A stretch of 64,000 nt of DNA from Halosimplex salinum (GCF_003730195.1 NZ_QWGG01000011.1:1-64000); one strand, 5' to 3'; shown: positions 26,871 through 35,045, numbered from the stretch's first letter. The notes: a model not told the origin generated them from the letters alone. Program-made: numbers and translations.

Positions 26871-27007
26871 TCGTTTGTCGAGGTGGTTTCGTTGGTGCGT
26901 TCTTTGAGGAGCGTCTTGATTACTGAATCGAGGGACGTGTGGTCTTCCTCGTCCTTGATCTCCTCTAGCTGTTCTTTCGTCCAGTCCTGTACCCGTATCA
27001 TCGGCAT
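26867..27007 (-). CDS. Ribbon-helix-helix-like small protein leading the defence operon
   Basis: 46 residues from ATG 27007 (MPMIRVQDWTKEQLEEIKDE), then HTSLDSVIKTLLKER: a strand and two helices as in VapB/CopG-like antitoxins. It overlaps the DUF499 start by four bases. It may autoregulate the operon. The 150-base gap to the divergent 27220 gene would hold both promoters; AT-rich TGGTATTTTAAAG at 27090-27104 is a candidate TATA region. Confidence 0.6.
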   Translation of the reverse strand: MPMIRVQDWTKEQLEEIKDEEDHTSLDSVIKTLLKERTNETTSTNE

Positions 27008-27219
27008 AATTGTATCACGAAATGTCCGGTCCCCTGAGTTTCGCGCACAGTACGTTATCACGATGTATACAGACAGTTGACTTAGTCATTTGGTATTTTA
27101 AAGATGAGTAGAGTGCGACAAGCCTGAGGTTCGACTATGATACTGTCTCTCTGGCCGATCTCACATTCAATCCCGAGCTATTAGCCATCTCTTTGTAGCT
27201 CCAATTAGACTCGGACAAT

Positions 27220-27783
27220 ATGCCGAAGCCGGATATCGAAGTCCTCGACGACGGCGACGCCTATCCGTATTCATCGCATATCAGCGTAGACGGTACAGAC
27301 CTCCAGCTGGGCGATCTTCTCCTTGTGTTTGATTCTCCTGACGATAATGGTGTCAGCTTCTTTGAGCGCATCTATGGGTTCACTTGGCCGGGAATCATCA
27401 CTCACGTCGTCGATGGGCCGGTTCCTGCTGAGTTCCACAATTTCGAGGACTTTGCTGCGGATCTCGACAGCGGGAAGACCGCGGTCGCCAGCAAACGCGA
27501 ACAAACGAGCTTCTTTGTCGACGAAGACACCGTCCGCACTATCACCCTCTACCGATACCAGTACCAGGGCGGGTGGCAGCCGATAGTGATTGATGAGCGA
27601 CGAGATCCACTTGAGAACACTCCTTTCAATGAATCAATTACTCTCTGTGAGGATGGAGAGCAGGTAATTGAAGAACTACTCGGGACGAGTTCACCTGAGG
27701 AGAAGCAGGAGGTTGAGCATCTCCGTGAATTTCTACGGTCTGCTGGTTATCAACTAAATCCGATCTCTGATTCAGACGAATAA
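27220..27783 (+). CDS. Unknown 187-residue protein between two defence systems
   Basis: Starts MPKPDIEVLDDGDAYPYSSH. Beta-rich with a DLQLGDLLLVFDSPDD core, a FFVDEDTVRTITLYRYQYQ strand pair and a C-terminal acidic helix. No family recognised. It is divergent from the DUF499 operon and ends 17 bases from the end of the convergent Argonaute gene, so it could belong to either system as a regulator or sensor, or be unrelated. Confidence 0.55.
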   Translation: MPKPDIEVLDDGDAYPYSSHISVDGTDLQLGDLLLVFDSPDDNGVSFFERIYGFTWPGIITHVVDGPVPAEFHNFEDFAADLDSGKTAVASKREQTSFFVDEDTVRTITLYRYQYQGGWQPIVIDERRDPLENTPFNESITLCEDGEQVIEELLGTSSPEEKQEVEHLREFLRSAGYQLNPISDSDE

Positions 27784-27800
27784 GCCTCTCACTCACCGAT

Positions 27801-29219
27801 TCACATATAGTAGAAATACTGTGGCCGAACCTCTGAGATGGACTCCGTATCTACTTCGGAGAGGATTGTACCAACACGCTTTGCAACACTCACGGTTGCT
27901 GGCATCCGAATTGCGTAGTCTGATGTATTCCAGTCGAGTTTCGTGAAAAAGAGGATCTCCTTACAGATCTCTAACGAGGGTGTCTCACAGATCTCGTCAG
28001 GTCGGATCTCAATCGGTGATGGTACTCCACTCCCCTGATAGGTCGTCTCTTCCGGGACATATCCGGATGTGTAGAGATAGTGGACGTCGTCATCAGGGAC
28101 GCTCAGGAGGGTTCCCCGTATGGCGGGATAATCCGTAGGTGGGAACAACCTGACCTTTGGCCGCCTACGAACCCAGACTAGATCTAAATCGCGAACACCA
28201 TCTGTGGCATCAAGCAACCCTTCACGTTCTTCATCCCAGAAGACAGATGGCTTATGAAGGACGAACCGGCTGGGACGTGTCCCTTTCTGAGCTTCGTAGT
28301 ATTCCAGAATCTGCTCACCTACCTGTCTAGCCGCCTCATATGAGAGGTGGGGAGACCCATTCTCGTCCTCGGTGATATCCGGGAGTGGATCGCTCTGAAG
28401 GATAATATGGTCCCGTCCGTGAAAGACGTGAGCAAGAGCAGCTCGAATTACATCATCTCCTTCGTCTCGCTCTCTGTAGAACGAGAGTCCTGCGTAGCAG
28501 TGCCCATCTTCGATCTGCCGAGTTTTCCAGGGATGCCCTCGTTGTGACTTGTATAGAAGTCCAACTGTGAGATTCCAGGCCCGAGATGCTCGCTGTCGGT
28601 CAGTACGGATTGCAAGTGTGGATGGCTTAATCAGCTGTGTGGGGATTCGAGCCTCTATCCCGATCAGCTTGATTCGATTTCGCAGGTCAGAACCTTCCGA
28701 CTGGATCCGCGCATGGTCCTGGTTCTCAGGAGTACACGCGTCCATCACTTCTTGCGGAATACAGACGATGATTGCGTTCGGCTGAACCGAATCCCGTTCG
28801 ATTATCTCTATGTCTTTCCGCACTAGCTTCAGGAATCGCTCCATCCGATCTCTGGGGGTCGATTTACTCGTAACAGATTGGATGTCTCGTCGGCGAATTT
28901 GGCGTCTCCAACCCTTCTTTGCATTGATGGAGAGATTGAGCGGGGAACTCTTACCAAGGCCGGAATACGGAACCTGCCACGGATTATCACTCGTTCCTGG
29001 ATGGATCCCGACCTCCATATCGTGAAGTAGTTCGGTCAACCGGCGGATCGAATCTCGATCGCCGATAATCCCGAGTTTGATTGTGTGGTGTCCTTCTTCA
29101 TAGAGCCGTGGACCATATCTGATAAGGCCACGTTTGGGAGAGGTTTCAGTACCTCCTTCAAACTGAATCTCTGGCTCCTCGAGGTGACGAAGCGTGAACG
29201 GGGAATCTTCAGGCGTCAT
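27801..29219 (-). CDS. Short prokaryotic Argonaute (MID-PIWI), catalytically inactive
   Basis: 472 residues, the usual length of short pAgos, which lack N and PAZ domains. MID elements are NAIIVCIPQEVMDAC (148-162), IKLIGIEARIPTQLI (183-197) and an Arg-rich RTDRQRASRAW. PIWI strands are CYAGLSF (241-247), where the first catalytic Asp is Ser/Leu, RFVLHKPSVFW (318-328), where RDG is replaced by HKPS, and the C-terminal FFTKLDWNTSDYAIRMPATV (424-443). It should bind guide and target without cutting and signal to its partner. Its ATG overlaps the stop of the nuclease-APAZ gene. Clearly A+T-rich. Confidence 0.85.
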   Translation of the reverse strand: MTPEDSPFTLRHLEEPEIQFEGGTETSPKRGLIRYGPRLYEEGHHTIKLGIIGDRDSIRRLTELLHDMEVGIHPGTSDNPWQVPYSGLGKSSPLNLSINAKKGWRRQIRRRDIQSVTSKSTPRDRMERFLKLVRKDIEIIERDSVQPNAIIVCIPQEVMDACTPENQDHARIQSEGSDLRNRIKLIGIEARIPTQLIKPSTLAIRTDRQRASRAWNLTVGLLYKSQRGHPWKTRQIEDGHCYAGLSFYRERDEGDDVIRAALAHVFHGRDHIILQSDPLPDITEDENGSPHLSYEAARQVGEQILEYYEAQKGTRPSRFVLHKPSVFWDEEREGLLDATDGVRDLDLVWVRRRPKVRLFPPTDYPAIRGTLLSVPDDDVHYLYTSGYVPEETTYQGSGVPSPIEIRPDEICETPSLEICKEILFFTKLDWNTSDYAIRMPATVSVAKRVGTILSEVDTESISEVRPQYFYYM

Positions 29220-30640
29220 TGTTCAATTCCACCTGTGTTTTCGAGATCAGACGCTGACTCGATGAGCTCATCACGTTCGTCTCCATCTTTGGGCGGGCGG
29301 ACATTGAGGGACAGCGAGTCAACTCTGGTCACTTCGAGTTCCTTTACGACGGGTATCTTTTCACCCATAAATCGATCAAGCTGGGTCTGATCCGACATCA
29401 GCAACTCTTCCCAGACACGCAGCTGGCGGTCGTACTTACTATTCTGGGCGTGGAAACGATTTGGCGAGAAGTCGTTTTGGAGCCGCGATTTACGCTCGCC
29501 TGTTACAGGTCGACGACCGTCGGAAGTGAAGACTTGTGTGGGTAGCAGAACGTAGTAGTACTCTTCCGCATAGCGCCGCACTCGTACTTTGACACCACGA
29601 TGGATGACATCGGGGTAGGAGTCTAACTCCTTTGCAACCCAAGATCGACCTAGTTTTCGCTCGGAACCGTGCTGTCTGCGGTCTAGTTCGGGGTATACGG
29701 TTGTTCCCTTCTCACGGTCGATGAGACAATCGTTATCTCTTGCAACGAGAGTGAAAATCCCTCTGAGAAGGGACCTTACGATATTTTCACGCTCTTCTTC
29801 TTGAGCCCGCGTTCGGAGGAACTCCTCGAACTCTCGTGTTTCGAAACGGTCCTCGTGTATGTAATGACGAGTAGACCCCGGAAGATGGTCCGGATGAACG
29901 AGCGAATATAATTTCCGCTCGTGAAGCTTGATGGGGAACGCTTCGTTGTTATAATTATAGACGCGAGCAGATTCGGCTTCCTCTGTCGTCTCTATGATGT
30001 ACAGTGTCTCTGGGTAGCGGGTTACCTGAAACAGATTCGTCGCATATTCTGTTTCCTCAGAAACCGGTTCATACGAATGAAGATATGGTTCGTACTGGAA
30101 CCGTTCTGTTTTCTCGAGTTGATGAGCTTGTTGACGGAGGTCATCGTATGTACCTACGAAAACATGGGTATCAATAGCAAAATCTCGGAACTCATCTACA
30201 TCAGTATCATCTAGCCGATCTACGACCTCATCGTTAACGCTGTCTTTGAGTTTTTCGTAGAAGTCGACCAGTTTCTGATTATCGGTGACATCACGATCGA
30301 ACAGGGCTTTCCAGAGCTGGTCATTAGAAAGTGTCTCCGTAAAAATATAGAAGTCAAACCGGTGGGGTTGGGGTTGTTTGATATATTCGAGGAAATACCG
30401 GGCCAATTCGTCTCTAAAATCGTTCGGGCTGAGGCCTGTGGAATACGCTTTTGCTTCGGCTACCACTTTATCGCCCGTAGCTTTGTTCACAAACTGAATA
30501 TCGTCAAGCGTAGAGTGGAAGGCTGAATCCCGCTCAACCATGTAATTCAGCCCTTCCATATACTCAATGACGACTTCCTTATAGTCCTCCCCGCGTCGCG
30601 CCGTCCCTTCCCGCTCTTTATATAGATTGTAGATGGGCAC
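29216..30640 (-). CDS. PD-(D/E)XK nuclease-APAZ partner of the short Argonaute
   Basis: 474 residues, GTG start at 30638-30640. The N-terminal nuclease core is LDDIQFVNKATGDKVVAEAK: D46/D47 and E62-x-K64, a PD-(D/E)XK arrangement, followed by helix NDFRDELARYFLEY. The C-terminal region, ending YYYVLLPTQVFTSDG and KYDRQLRVWEELLM, fits an APAZ domain, which stands in for the missing N-PAZ lobe of Argonaute. The pair corresponds in layout to SPARDA-type systems, where guide-directed target recognition releases indiscriminate DNase activity and kills the infected cell. That mechanism is inference here; the nuclease subfamily is not certain. Confidence 0.75.
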   Translation of the reverse strand: MPIYNLYKEREGTARRGEDYKEVVIEYMEGLNYMVERDSAFHSTLDDIQFVNKATGDKVVAEAKAYSTGLSPNDFRDELARYFLEYIKQPQPHRFDFYIFTETLSNDQLWKALFDRDVTDNQKLVDFYEKLKDSVNDEVVDRLDDTDVDEFRDFAIDTHVFVGTYDDLRQQAHQLEKTERFQYEPYLHSYEPVSEETEYATNLFQVTRYPETLYIIETTEEAESARVYNYNNEAFPIKLHERKLYSLVHPDHLPGSTRHYIHEDRFETREFEEFLRTRAQEEERENIVRSLLRGIFTLVARDNDCLIDREKGTTVYPELDRRQHGSERKLGRSWVAKELDSYPDVIHRGVKVRVRRYAEEYYYVLLPTQVFTSDGRRPVTGERKSRLQNDFSPNRFHAQNSKYDRQLRVWEELLMSDQTQLDRFMGEKIPVVKELEVTRVDSLSLNVRPPKDGDERDELIESASDLENTGGIEQ

Positions 30641-30723
30641 GTTGTATCTCGTTACAAGGAAGTCTCGTGTGAATTACTTTTCCCTCAGTCGTTGGATAGT
30701 CTACTGGGATCCGACGATACTTC

Positions 30724-30730
30724 TATAAAA
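30724..30730 (+). promoter_or_regulatory. TATA box for the 274-residue gene
   Basis: TATAAAA at 30724-30730 lies about 27 bases before the ATG at 30753, the spacing of haloarchaeal leaderless promoters. This supports ATG 30753 over the upstream in-frame TTG at 30744. Confidence 0.5.
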
Positions 30731-30752
30731 CGAGCGGTAGATATTGGAGATA

Positions 30753-31577
30753 ATGAATCGTGGGGACTTGGGAACGACTCTGCGTCTCCTCAATCGCGAA
30801 CGAGGGACCGCGGATGCGTTGCCGAAAAAGTCGCTTCACAAGCTCCTCTATCGTATTGACGTCAAATCTGCCGAGCAAGATTTGGACATCGAGATTCCGT
30901 ATTACTGGTATCTCTTTGGTACCGTATCTCCAGCCACGCCCTCAACTGTCCCCTCAGCCAGTATTAACGAGCCCGGACTTGAAGATCGCCTACGTTCTGT
31001 TGTCTCAGAGGCTCTCTCAGAATATTACGAACATGGGTTAGAATGGCTCACAGACAGAATGTATGATGATGCGCCGTATGAGGTTCAGCGGGATTTTCGG
31101 GAGTTAGATAAGAAAATACGGACGTTACATACGGAGTATCACGATTTCTTTGAGGTTGATCCAAGCAGAGAATCGGTACTCAGCTCCGTCCACGACACTT
31201 TTGAATCATTTCCAAATGACCGATTTTCGGAGTACGACCGACCGCTAATCAAGTGGTATAATGCGGTCACACGAGAACTCCATTCGCATTCTCCTGATCC
31301 CTCCAGATTGATGACGGTGAATGTCACGTTCTGGCGTATATTTGCTCTCGAACTTGCTCAACGGCATGCCCAGGGAATGTCTCCGGAAGAGGTTCGTGGG
31401 AACCTCGGTATAACCTCGTTTGAGGAGGCTCGGAGTTCTGCGATTCAGAAACTTGACGAATTCGAAGAGGAAGACCTTGATGCGAAATTTTCTGGATTAC
31501 CGACTGAACTCGAATCTGAACGGAGTGCAGCTGACGAACTTGTTGCTCCGATTCTTGAACGCCGGCATTCGTTGTAG
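30753..31577 (+). CDS. Unknown 274-residue protein, divergent from the Argonaute operon
   Basis: The start at 30753 (MNRGDLGTTLRLLNRERG) is set by the TATA box. The N-terminal part KSLHKLLYRID, then IEIPYYWYLFGTVSP recalls the Lys-Leu-x-Tyr...Tyr-Gly-Pro pattern of SocA/Panacea-type antitoxin domains, but the match is by eye only. The rest is helical, with FWRIFALELAQRHAQGMSPE and a tail of acidic helices. A PIN nuclease gene follows after an insertion element, so the two were probably neighbours. Candidate antitoxin, sensor or defence component. Confidence 0.55.
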   Translation: MNRGDLGTTLRLLNRERGTADALPKKSLHKLLYRIDVKSAEQDLDIEIPYYWYLFGTVSPATPSTVPSASINEPGLEDRLRSVVSEALSEYYEHGLEWLTDRMYDDAPYEVQRDFRELDKKIRTLHTEYHDFFEVDPSRESVLSSVHDTFESFPNDRFSEYDRPLIKWYNAVTRELHSHSPDPSRLMTVNVTFWRIFALELAQRHAQGMSPEEVRGNLGITSFEEARSSAIQKLDEFEEEDLDAKFSGLPTELESERSAADELVAPILERRHSL

Positions 31578-31645
31578 TTTAACGCCTCACGCCAGCGCCG
31601 TCTGCTGATCTGAATATCGTTGGGACTACCTGTCAGAGAAACCCG

Positions 31646-32980
31646 GTGGCTGCTGTGAGTTACGAACCACCGGATTCAGTGATTGTCGACCGGATCAAAA
31701 GAGCGTTTCCCTCTGAGGAGTTGCGCGAGCGCGCTCGCGCAACGAATCTCGTCCAACGAGAGCGCAAGTTCGACACTGTCGCGTTGTTCTACACCCTCTC
31801 ACTGGGTTTCGCTGCTGGATCAGATCGCTCTATTCAGGCATTTCTCGAACGGTTTGTCGAAATGGCTGACTGTGACGAACTCGCTTATCCAACCTTCCAC
31901 GGCTGGTTTTCACCCGCGTTCGTTACACTCCTGCGAGAGATTCTCGATGACGCCATCGAGAATCTCGAACCGGGACAAACCGACCTCAGCGGACGTCTCG
32001 AACGCTTTCGAGACGTCCTCATTGTTGACGCTTCTATCATCACACTCTACCAAGACGCTACAGACGTCTACGCAGCGACTGGCGAAGATCAAGCTGGCGT
32101 GAAGCTTCACCTCACAGAATCACTCTCAACCGGACTTCCTACGCGTTTTCAAACGACTGACGCCAAAACGCAGGAACGGAGCCAGCTACCCACCGGTGAG
32201 TGGGTAGCTGGCGCACTCGTCTTACTCGATCTCGGCTTCTACGACTTCTGGTTGTTCGACCGTATCGATCAAAACGACGGCTGGTTCATCTCACGGGTCA
32301 AAGATGACGCAAACTTCGAGATCGTCGAAGAGCTTCGCACATGGCGGGGAAACAGTATTCCGCTCGAAGGCGAGTCGCTGCAGGACGTCCTTGACGACCT
32401 GCAGCGACAGGAGATCGACGCTCGGATTACCCTCTCATTCGACCGCAAGCGAGGGTCGGGCGTCAGCACGACCCGAACGTTCCGACTCGTCGGTGTGCTC
32501 AACGAGGACAGCGATGAGTACCATCTCTACCTAACGAATCTTTCCAGAGACAACTACCACGCGCCCGATATCGCACAGCTCTATCGGGCGCGCTGGGAGA
32601 TTGAGCTGCTGTTCAAGGAACTCAAATCGCGCTTCGGTCTCGATGAGATCAATACGACAGATCCCTACATCATCGAAGCGCTGATCATCGTAGCGGCGCT
32701 CTCGCTGCTGATGAGCCGCGTTATCGTGGATGAACTCCGCAAATTAGACGCAAAGCGGCAGGGGAGCGACGACGACGCGGCCGCGTCGTCGACGCGTCTT
32801 CCACGTCGTCGGTGTTCTCACGCGCTCGAACGTCACGCACACCTAGTCCAGCTGTACCTGATGCTGGATCTCGGGTATGAACTGCCAGATCTCGACGAAT
32901 TGCTGTTGTGGTCGTCACGAGATCCAAATCCACATCGACCAAGATTACGTGAGCAGGTTGAGTCAGGCGAGTTCTGGTAG
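31646..32980 (+). CDS. IS4-family transposase, ISH8 type
   Basis: 444 residues with a GTG start 27 bases inside the element. DDE residues are visible: DASIITLYQ (first Asp), LDLGFYDFWLFDR (second Asp) and the YREK-like box YRARWEIELLFKELK (Glu). The frame is intact, so the element may be active. A 13-bp perfect inverted repeat lies inside the gene at 32181-32212. The C-terminal part has a low-complexity SDDDAAASSTRLPRRR insert. Confidence 0.88.
   Translation: MAAVSYEPPDSVIVDRIKRAFPSEELRERARATNLVQRERKFDTVALFYTLSLGFAAGSDRSIQAFLERFVEMADCDELAYPTFHGWFSPAFVTLLREILDDAIENLEPGQTDLSGRLERFRDVLIVDASIITLYQDATDVYAATGEDQAGVKLHLTESLSTGLPTRFQTTDAKTQERSQLPTGEWVAGALVLLDLGFYDFWLFDRIDQNDGWFISRVKDDANFEIVEELRTWRGNSIPLEGESLQDVLDDLQRQEIDARITLSFDRKRGSGVSTTRTFRLVGVLNEDSDEYHLYLTNLSRDNYHAPDIAQLYRARWEIELLFKELKSRFGLDEINTTDPYIIEALIIVAALSLLMSRVIVDELRKLDAKRQGSDDDAAASSTRLPRRRCSHALERHAHLVQLYLMLDLGYELPDLDELLLWSSRDPNPHRPRLREQVESGEFW
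32181..32212. repeat. Perfect 13-bp inverted repeat inside the transposase gene
   Basis: GCCAGCTACCCAC at 32181-32193 and its exact complement GTGGGTAGCTGGC at 32200-32212, six-base spacer CGGTGA. It would form a very stable hairpin in the transposase mRNA. Confidence 0.8.
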
Positions 32981-33042
32981 AAACTCGCCTGACAAGCCGG
33001 TTAGCTCAGAGGTAGGTAGTAGCGACAGCTCTGGATCGGCGA

Positions 33043-33064
33043 CGCACTCACCGGAGTGAGTGCG
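33043..33064. terminator. Hairpin just outside the right end of the insertion element
   Basis: CGCACTCAC (33043-33051), loop CGGA, GTGAGTGCG (33056-33064): a perfect 9-bp stem. No T-run follows, so it could be a processing or barrier structure rather than an archaeal terminator. Confidence 0.4.
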
Positions 33065-33265
33065 CCGCCTTCAGAGAGTGACACAGATCTCAGCATCCGA
33101 GACAGAAGAACATCCGTTCAGTTCTCCGATCACGCTTCATTAGCGATTCGACTCAACACCGTCTTGCTCAACTATCCGCATAAACACCGCCTCGACGCGC
33201 CGCTAAACTACAACGGATGTGAACGCCGGGGAATTGCGCACGAAGATCTCCATCCGGGCCAATGA
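33056..33265 (+). pseudogene. ORF fragment ending at the PIN gene start
   Basis: An open frame whose stop TGA (33263-33265) overlaps the PIN start as ATGA, the typical coupling of a cistron to its partner. About 45 residues before the stop (FSDHASLAIRLNTVLLNYPH and on) look protein-like, while the first residues lie in a hairpin. It may be the displaced 3' end of the gene that once preceded the PIN gene, cut by the insertion element, or simply an open frame. Confidence 0.3.
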
Positions 33266-34059
33266 CTCGATACTTCGTAGACACTAACGTCCTCATTGGA
33301 CTCACGTTTTCTCACGATCGGTGGGCCGTAGAAGCAGAGCGTATCCTAGACGGTCATAACACGCTCTTCACGAGTGAGTTTGTGATCTACGAGTATTGCA
33401 GCCGTCCACAAGGAGCGCCTCGAGTTGTGTCCGACCCCGATCAACTACAGGTTGACCCTGACGATACCGATGGCGTGTTCGGGACCGTTCTTGAAGACTT
33501 TCAAGAGAACGTCGAGGATAATATCCCAATGTACAATCGAGAAATCGATTTACAGCGCTACGATGGGCTTTCCTTTGAGAGGATCTTAGAGATTTTCTTC
33601 GATAATATTGAGGTTCGAAGTCAGGCCAAGCCACACTTTGTTCGACACTTTCAGAACTACTTCTCCTCGCGTGAAATCACCCCACGGAATGCGAAACGGT
33701 GTGTCGAAGATCTTCGAGATCGTGTTCTCCACGACGCAAAGGAGCGGAAAGACGCACTAATGGATGCTGTCCACGTCATGTCGTCAACTTATGACGATCA
33801 GGAGCGCGCTCGCGGTCTAGTCAAGGAGCACATCGGAATTCGAGAGTCCCGGATTCCTCCAGTAGACTCTCAGTGGCTTCTTGACGCAATAGGGCTTGCA
33901 GAACGCGATGTGCTTCAGCGTGTTGTGACCGGAGATAAGAAAGACATCGTCCGATATCAGCAACAACTGACGTCATTATTTGATGTTTCAATCCTCTATA
34001 TTTTGGATGAGTTTCATACTCATTCCCAAGTCAGTCAGGATTCACACGAGATCTTCTGA
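33262..34059 (+). CDS. PIN-domain ribonuclease, 265 residues
   Basis: The N-terminal MTRYFVDTNVLIGLTF gives D7 and N9 of a PIN fold; E44 (VIYEYC) and Asp residues in KERKDALMDAVHVMSS complete the acidic set. At 265 residues it is about twice the size of VapC toxins, with a long helical insertion and C-terminal extension (TGDKKDIVRYQQQL). A PIN protein of this size beside a divergent Argonaute operon suggests a toxin or effector RNase. The predicted partner is the 274-residue protein on the other side of the insertion element. Confidence 0.75.
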   Translation: MTRYFVDTNVLIGLTFSHDRWAVEAERILDGHNTLFTSEFVIYEYCSRPQGAPRVVSDPDQLQVDPDDTDGVFGTVLEDFQENVEDNIPMYNREIDLQRYDGLSFERILEIFFDNIEVRSQAKPHFVRHFQNYFSSREITPRNAKRCVEDLRDRVLHDAKERKDALMDAVHVMSSTYDDQERARGLVKEHIGIRESRIPPVDSQWLLDAIGLAERDVLQRVVTGDKKDIVRYQQQLTSLFDVSILYILDEFHTHSQVSQDSHEIF

Positions 34060-34093
34060 AGAATAGAGCCGGTTTTAGTTCGGAGTGTGGCCG

Positions 34094-34966
34094 CTAGTTC
34101 TGCCGGAAACTGGTCGCCTTGACCGGGAACCCTTCAGCCTGTTCTGCAACGTTAGGCGTGAGCTGGTACACACCACTATCGACATGATCCATCGGCGCTT
34201 CCAACGCCCCCTCCGAGAGTCCGCGGTCGCTCCACTCGGTGTGGGAAACCGCAACCTCGAATCCGCCGACTCGTGGCGGAACAGCTGGTAGCGCCTCGGC
34301 GTTTTCTGGATAATCTTCGAGGAGCGGTGCATATCGGAACGGCAGCCGAAGTAGGTGACTTCGAGTGGTTTGGCCGGAGTAGACGCACCGATTCGGGTCC
34401 TCGACGCAGACGTCCTCGACGCGCTCCTCGTCACTCGGATAGTCGATACCGTAGTGGTCGGGATCCTCGCCTGCCTGCGCCTGTACTGCCTTCTCGATAG
34501 CTTGTCCAAGACTCATCGGGTCGGTCGCGTGCGAGAGCCAACATGCCACTGCAACAGCGTCGTCTGCATCCGCCGTGAGCGTATACGTCGAGATTTCCGG
34601 CGAACTGATCGGCGTGTAATAGGCCCGGACCGCGAACAGGCAGGGTTCGTAGATCTGGCCGTCTGCCTCCTGAGCTTCGGCGGCAACGTCGTCGCTGTGG
34701 ATGCTTGACTCAAAGTCAGCTTCGAGACCTTGAATACGCCGTCGACGCCCGACTACCTCGTACTCCACTGGGTCGATACGGAGTTCCGTGTTCTCGGCCG
34801 CAGTGAACCGTGCTTCGACGCCGGGTGTTCCCTCTGACCCATACGTCCCGCGTTCGAAAGACTCCTCTGTCCATCCGTCTGCGAGGCGTATTTCGTACTC
34901 GTCGGTCACCATCGGAGCTTCCGGCTCTGTCGGCAGAGGGTCAGTCTCCAAGTCGTGCTCGTCCAT
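34094..34966 (-). CDS. Unknown 290-residue acidic protein
   Basis: Starts MDEHDLETDPLPTEPEAPMV. Mostly beta-rich (YEIRLADGWTEESFERGTYG), with ACWLSHATDPMSLGQAIEKA as the main helix and a CVEDPNRCVYSGQTTRSHLL segment near residue 195. No domain recognised. It is convergent with the PIN gene (gap 34 bases) and stands between it and the CoiA-like gene. Confidence 0.5.
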   Translation of the reverse strand: MDEHDLETDPLPTEPEAPMVTDEYEIRLADGWTEESFERGTYGSEGTPGVEARFTAAENTELRIDPVEYEVVGRRRRIQGLEADFESSIHSDDVAAEAQEADGQIYEPCLFAVRAYYTPISSPEISTYTLTADADDAVAVACWLSHATDPMSLGQAIEKAVQAQAGEDPDHYGIDYPSDEERVEDVCVEDPNRCVYSGQTTRSHLLRLPFRYAPLLEDYPENAEALPAVPPRVGGFEVAVSHTEWSDRGLSEGALEAPMDHVDSGVYQLTPNVAEQAEGFPVKATSFRQN

Positions 34967-35045
34967 ATCACCGACTGTCTGCTACGTCGACTTAAACTAC
35001 TGTCACGCCGGGGGTGCTAACGAGCGGGAAGGCAACCACGATGGC

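Larger units (their letters stand above)
31619..33026 (+). mobile_element. ISH8-like insertion sequence (IS4 family), about 1.41 kb
   Basis: Imperfect 13-bp terminal inverted repeats: GTTGGGACTACCT at 31619-31631 and the complement of GTCGCTACTACCT at 33014-33026 (10 of 13 match). The length fits ISH8-type elements. No matching target-site duplication of about 10 bp is visible at the flanks (TCTGAATATC against AGCTCTGGAT), so the ends may be diverged or recombined, or may be off by a few bases. Confidence 0.65.

Noticed and set aside
16461-27007. A complete classical BREX or DISARM system
   Set aside because: No PglZ-like, BrxA/B/L-like, DrmA, DrmB or DrmC gene is present in the window; only the methylase, ATPase and helicase themes are shared.
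32995-33030. tRNA-like sequence GCCGGTTAGCTCAGAGGTAG
   Set aside because: The D-arm resembles a tRNA start, but no anticodon stem or TpsiC loop follows within 80 bases, and the sequence is the right terminal part of the insertion element.
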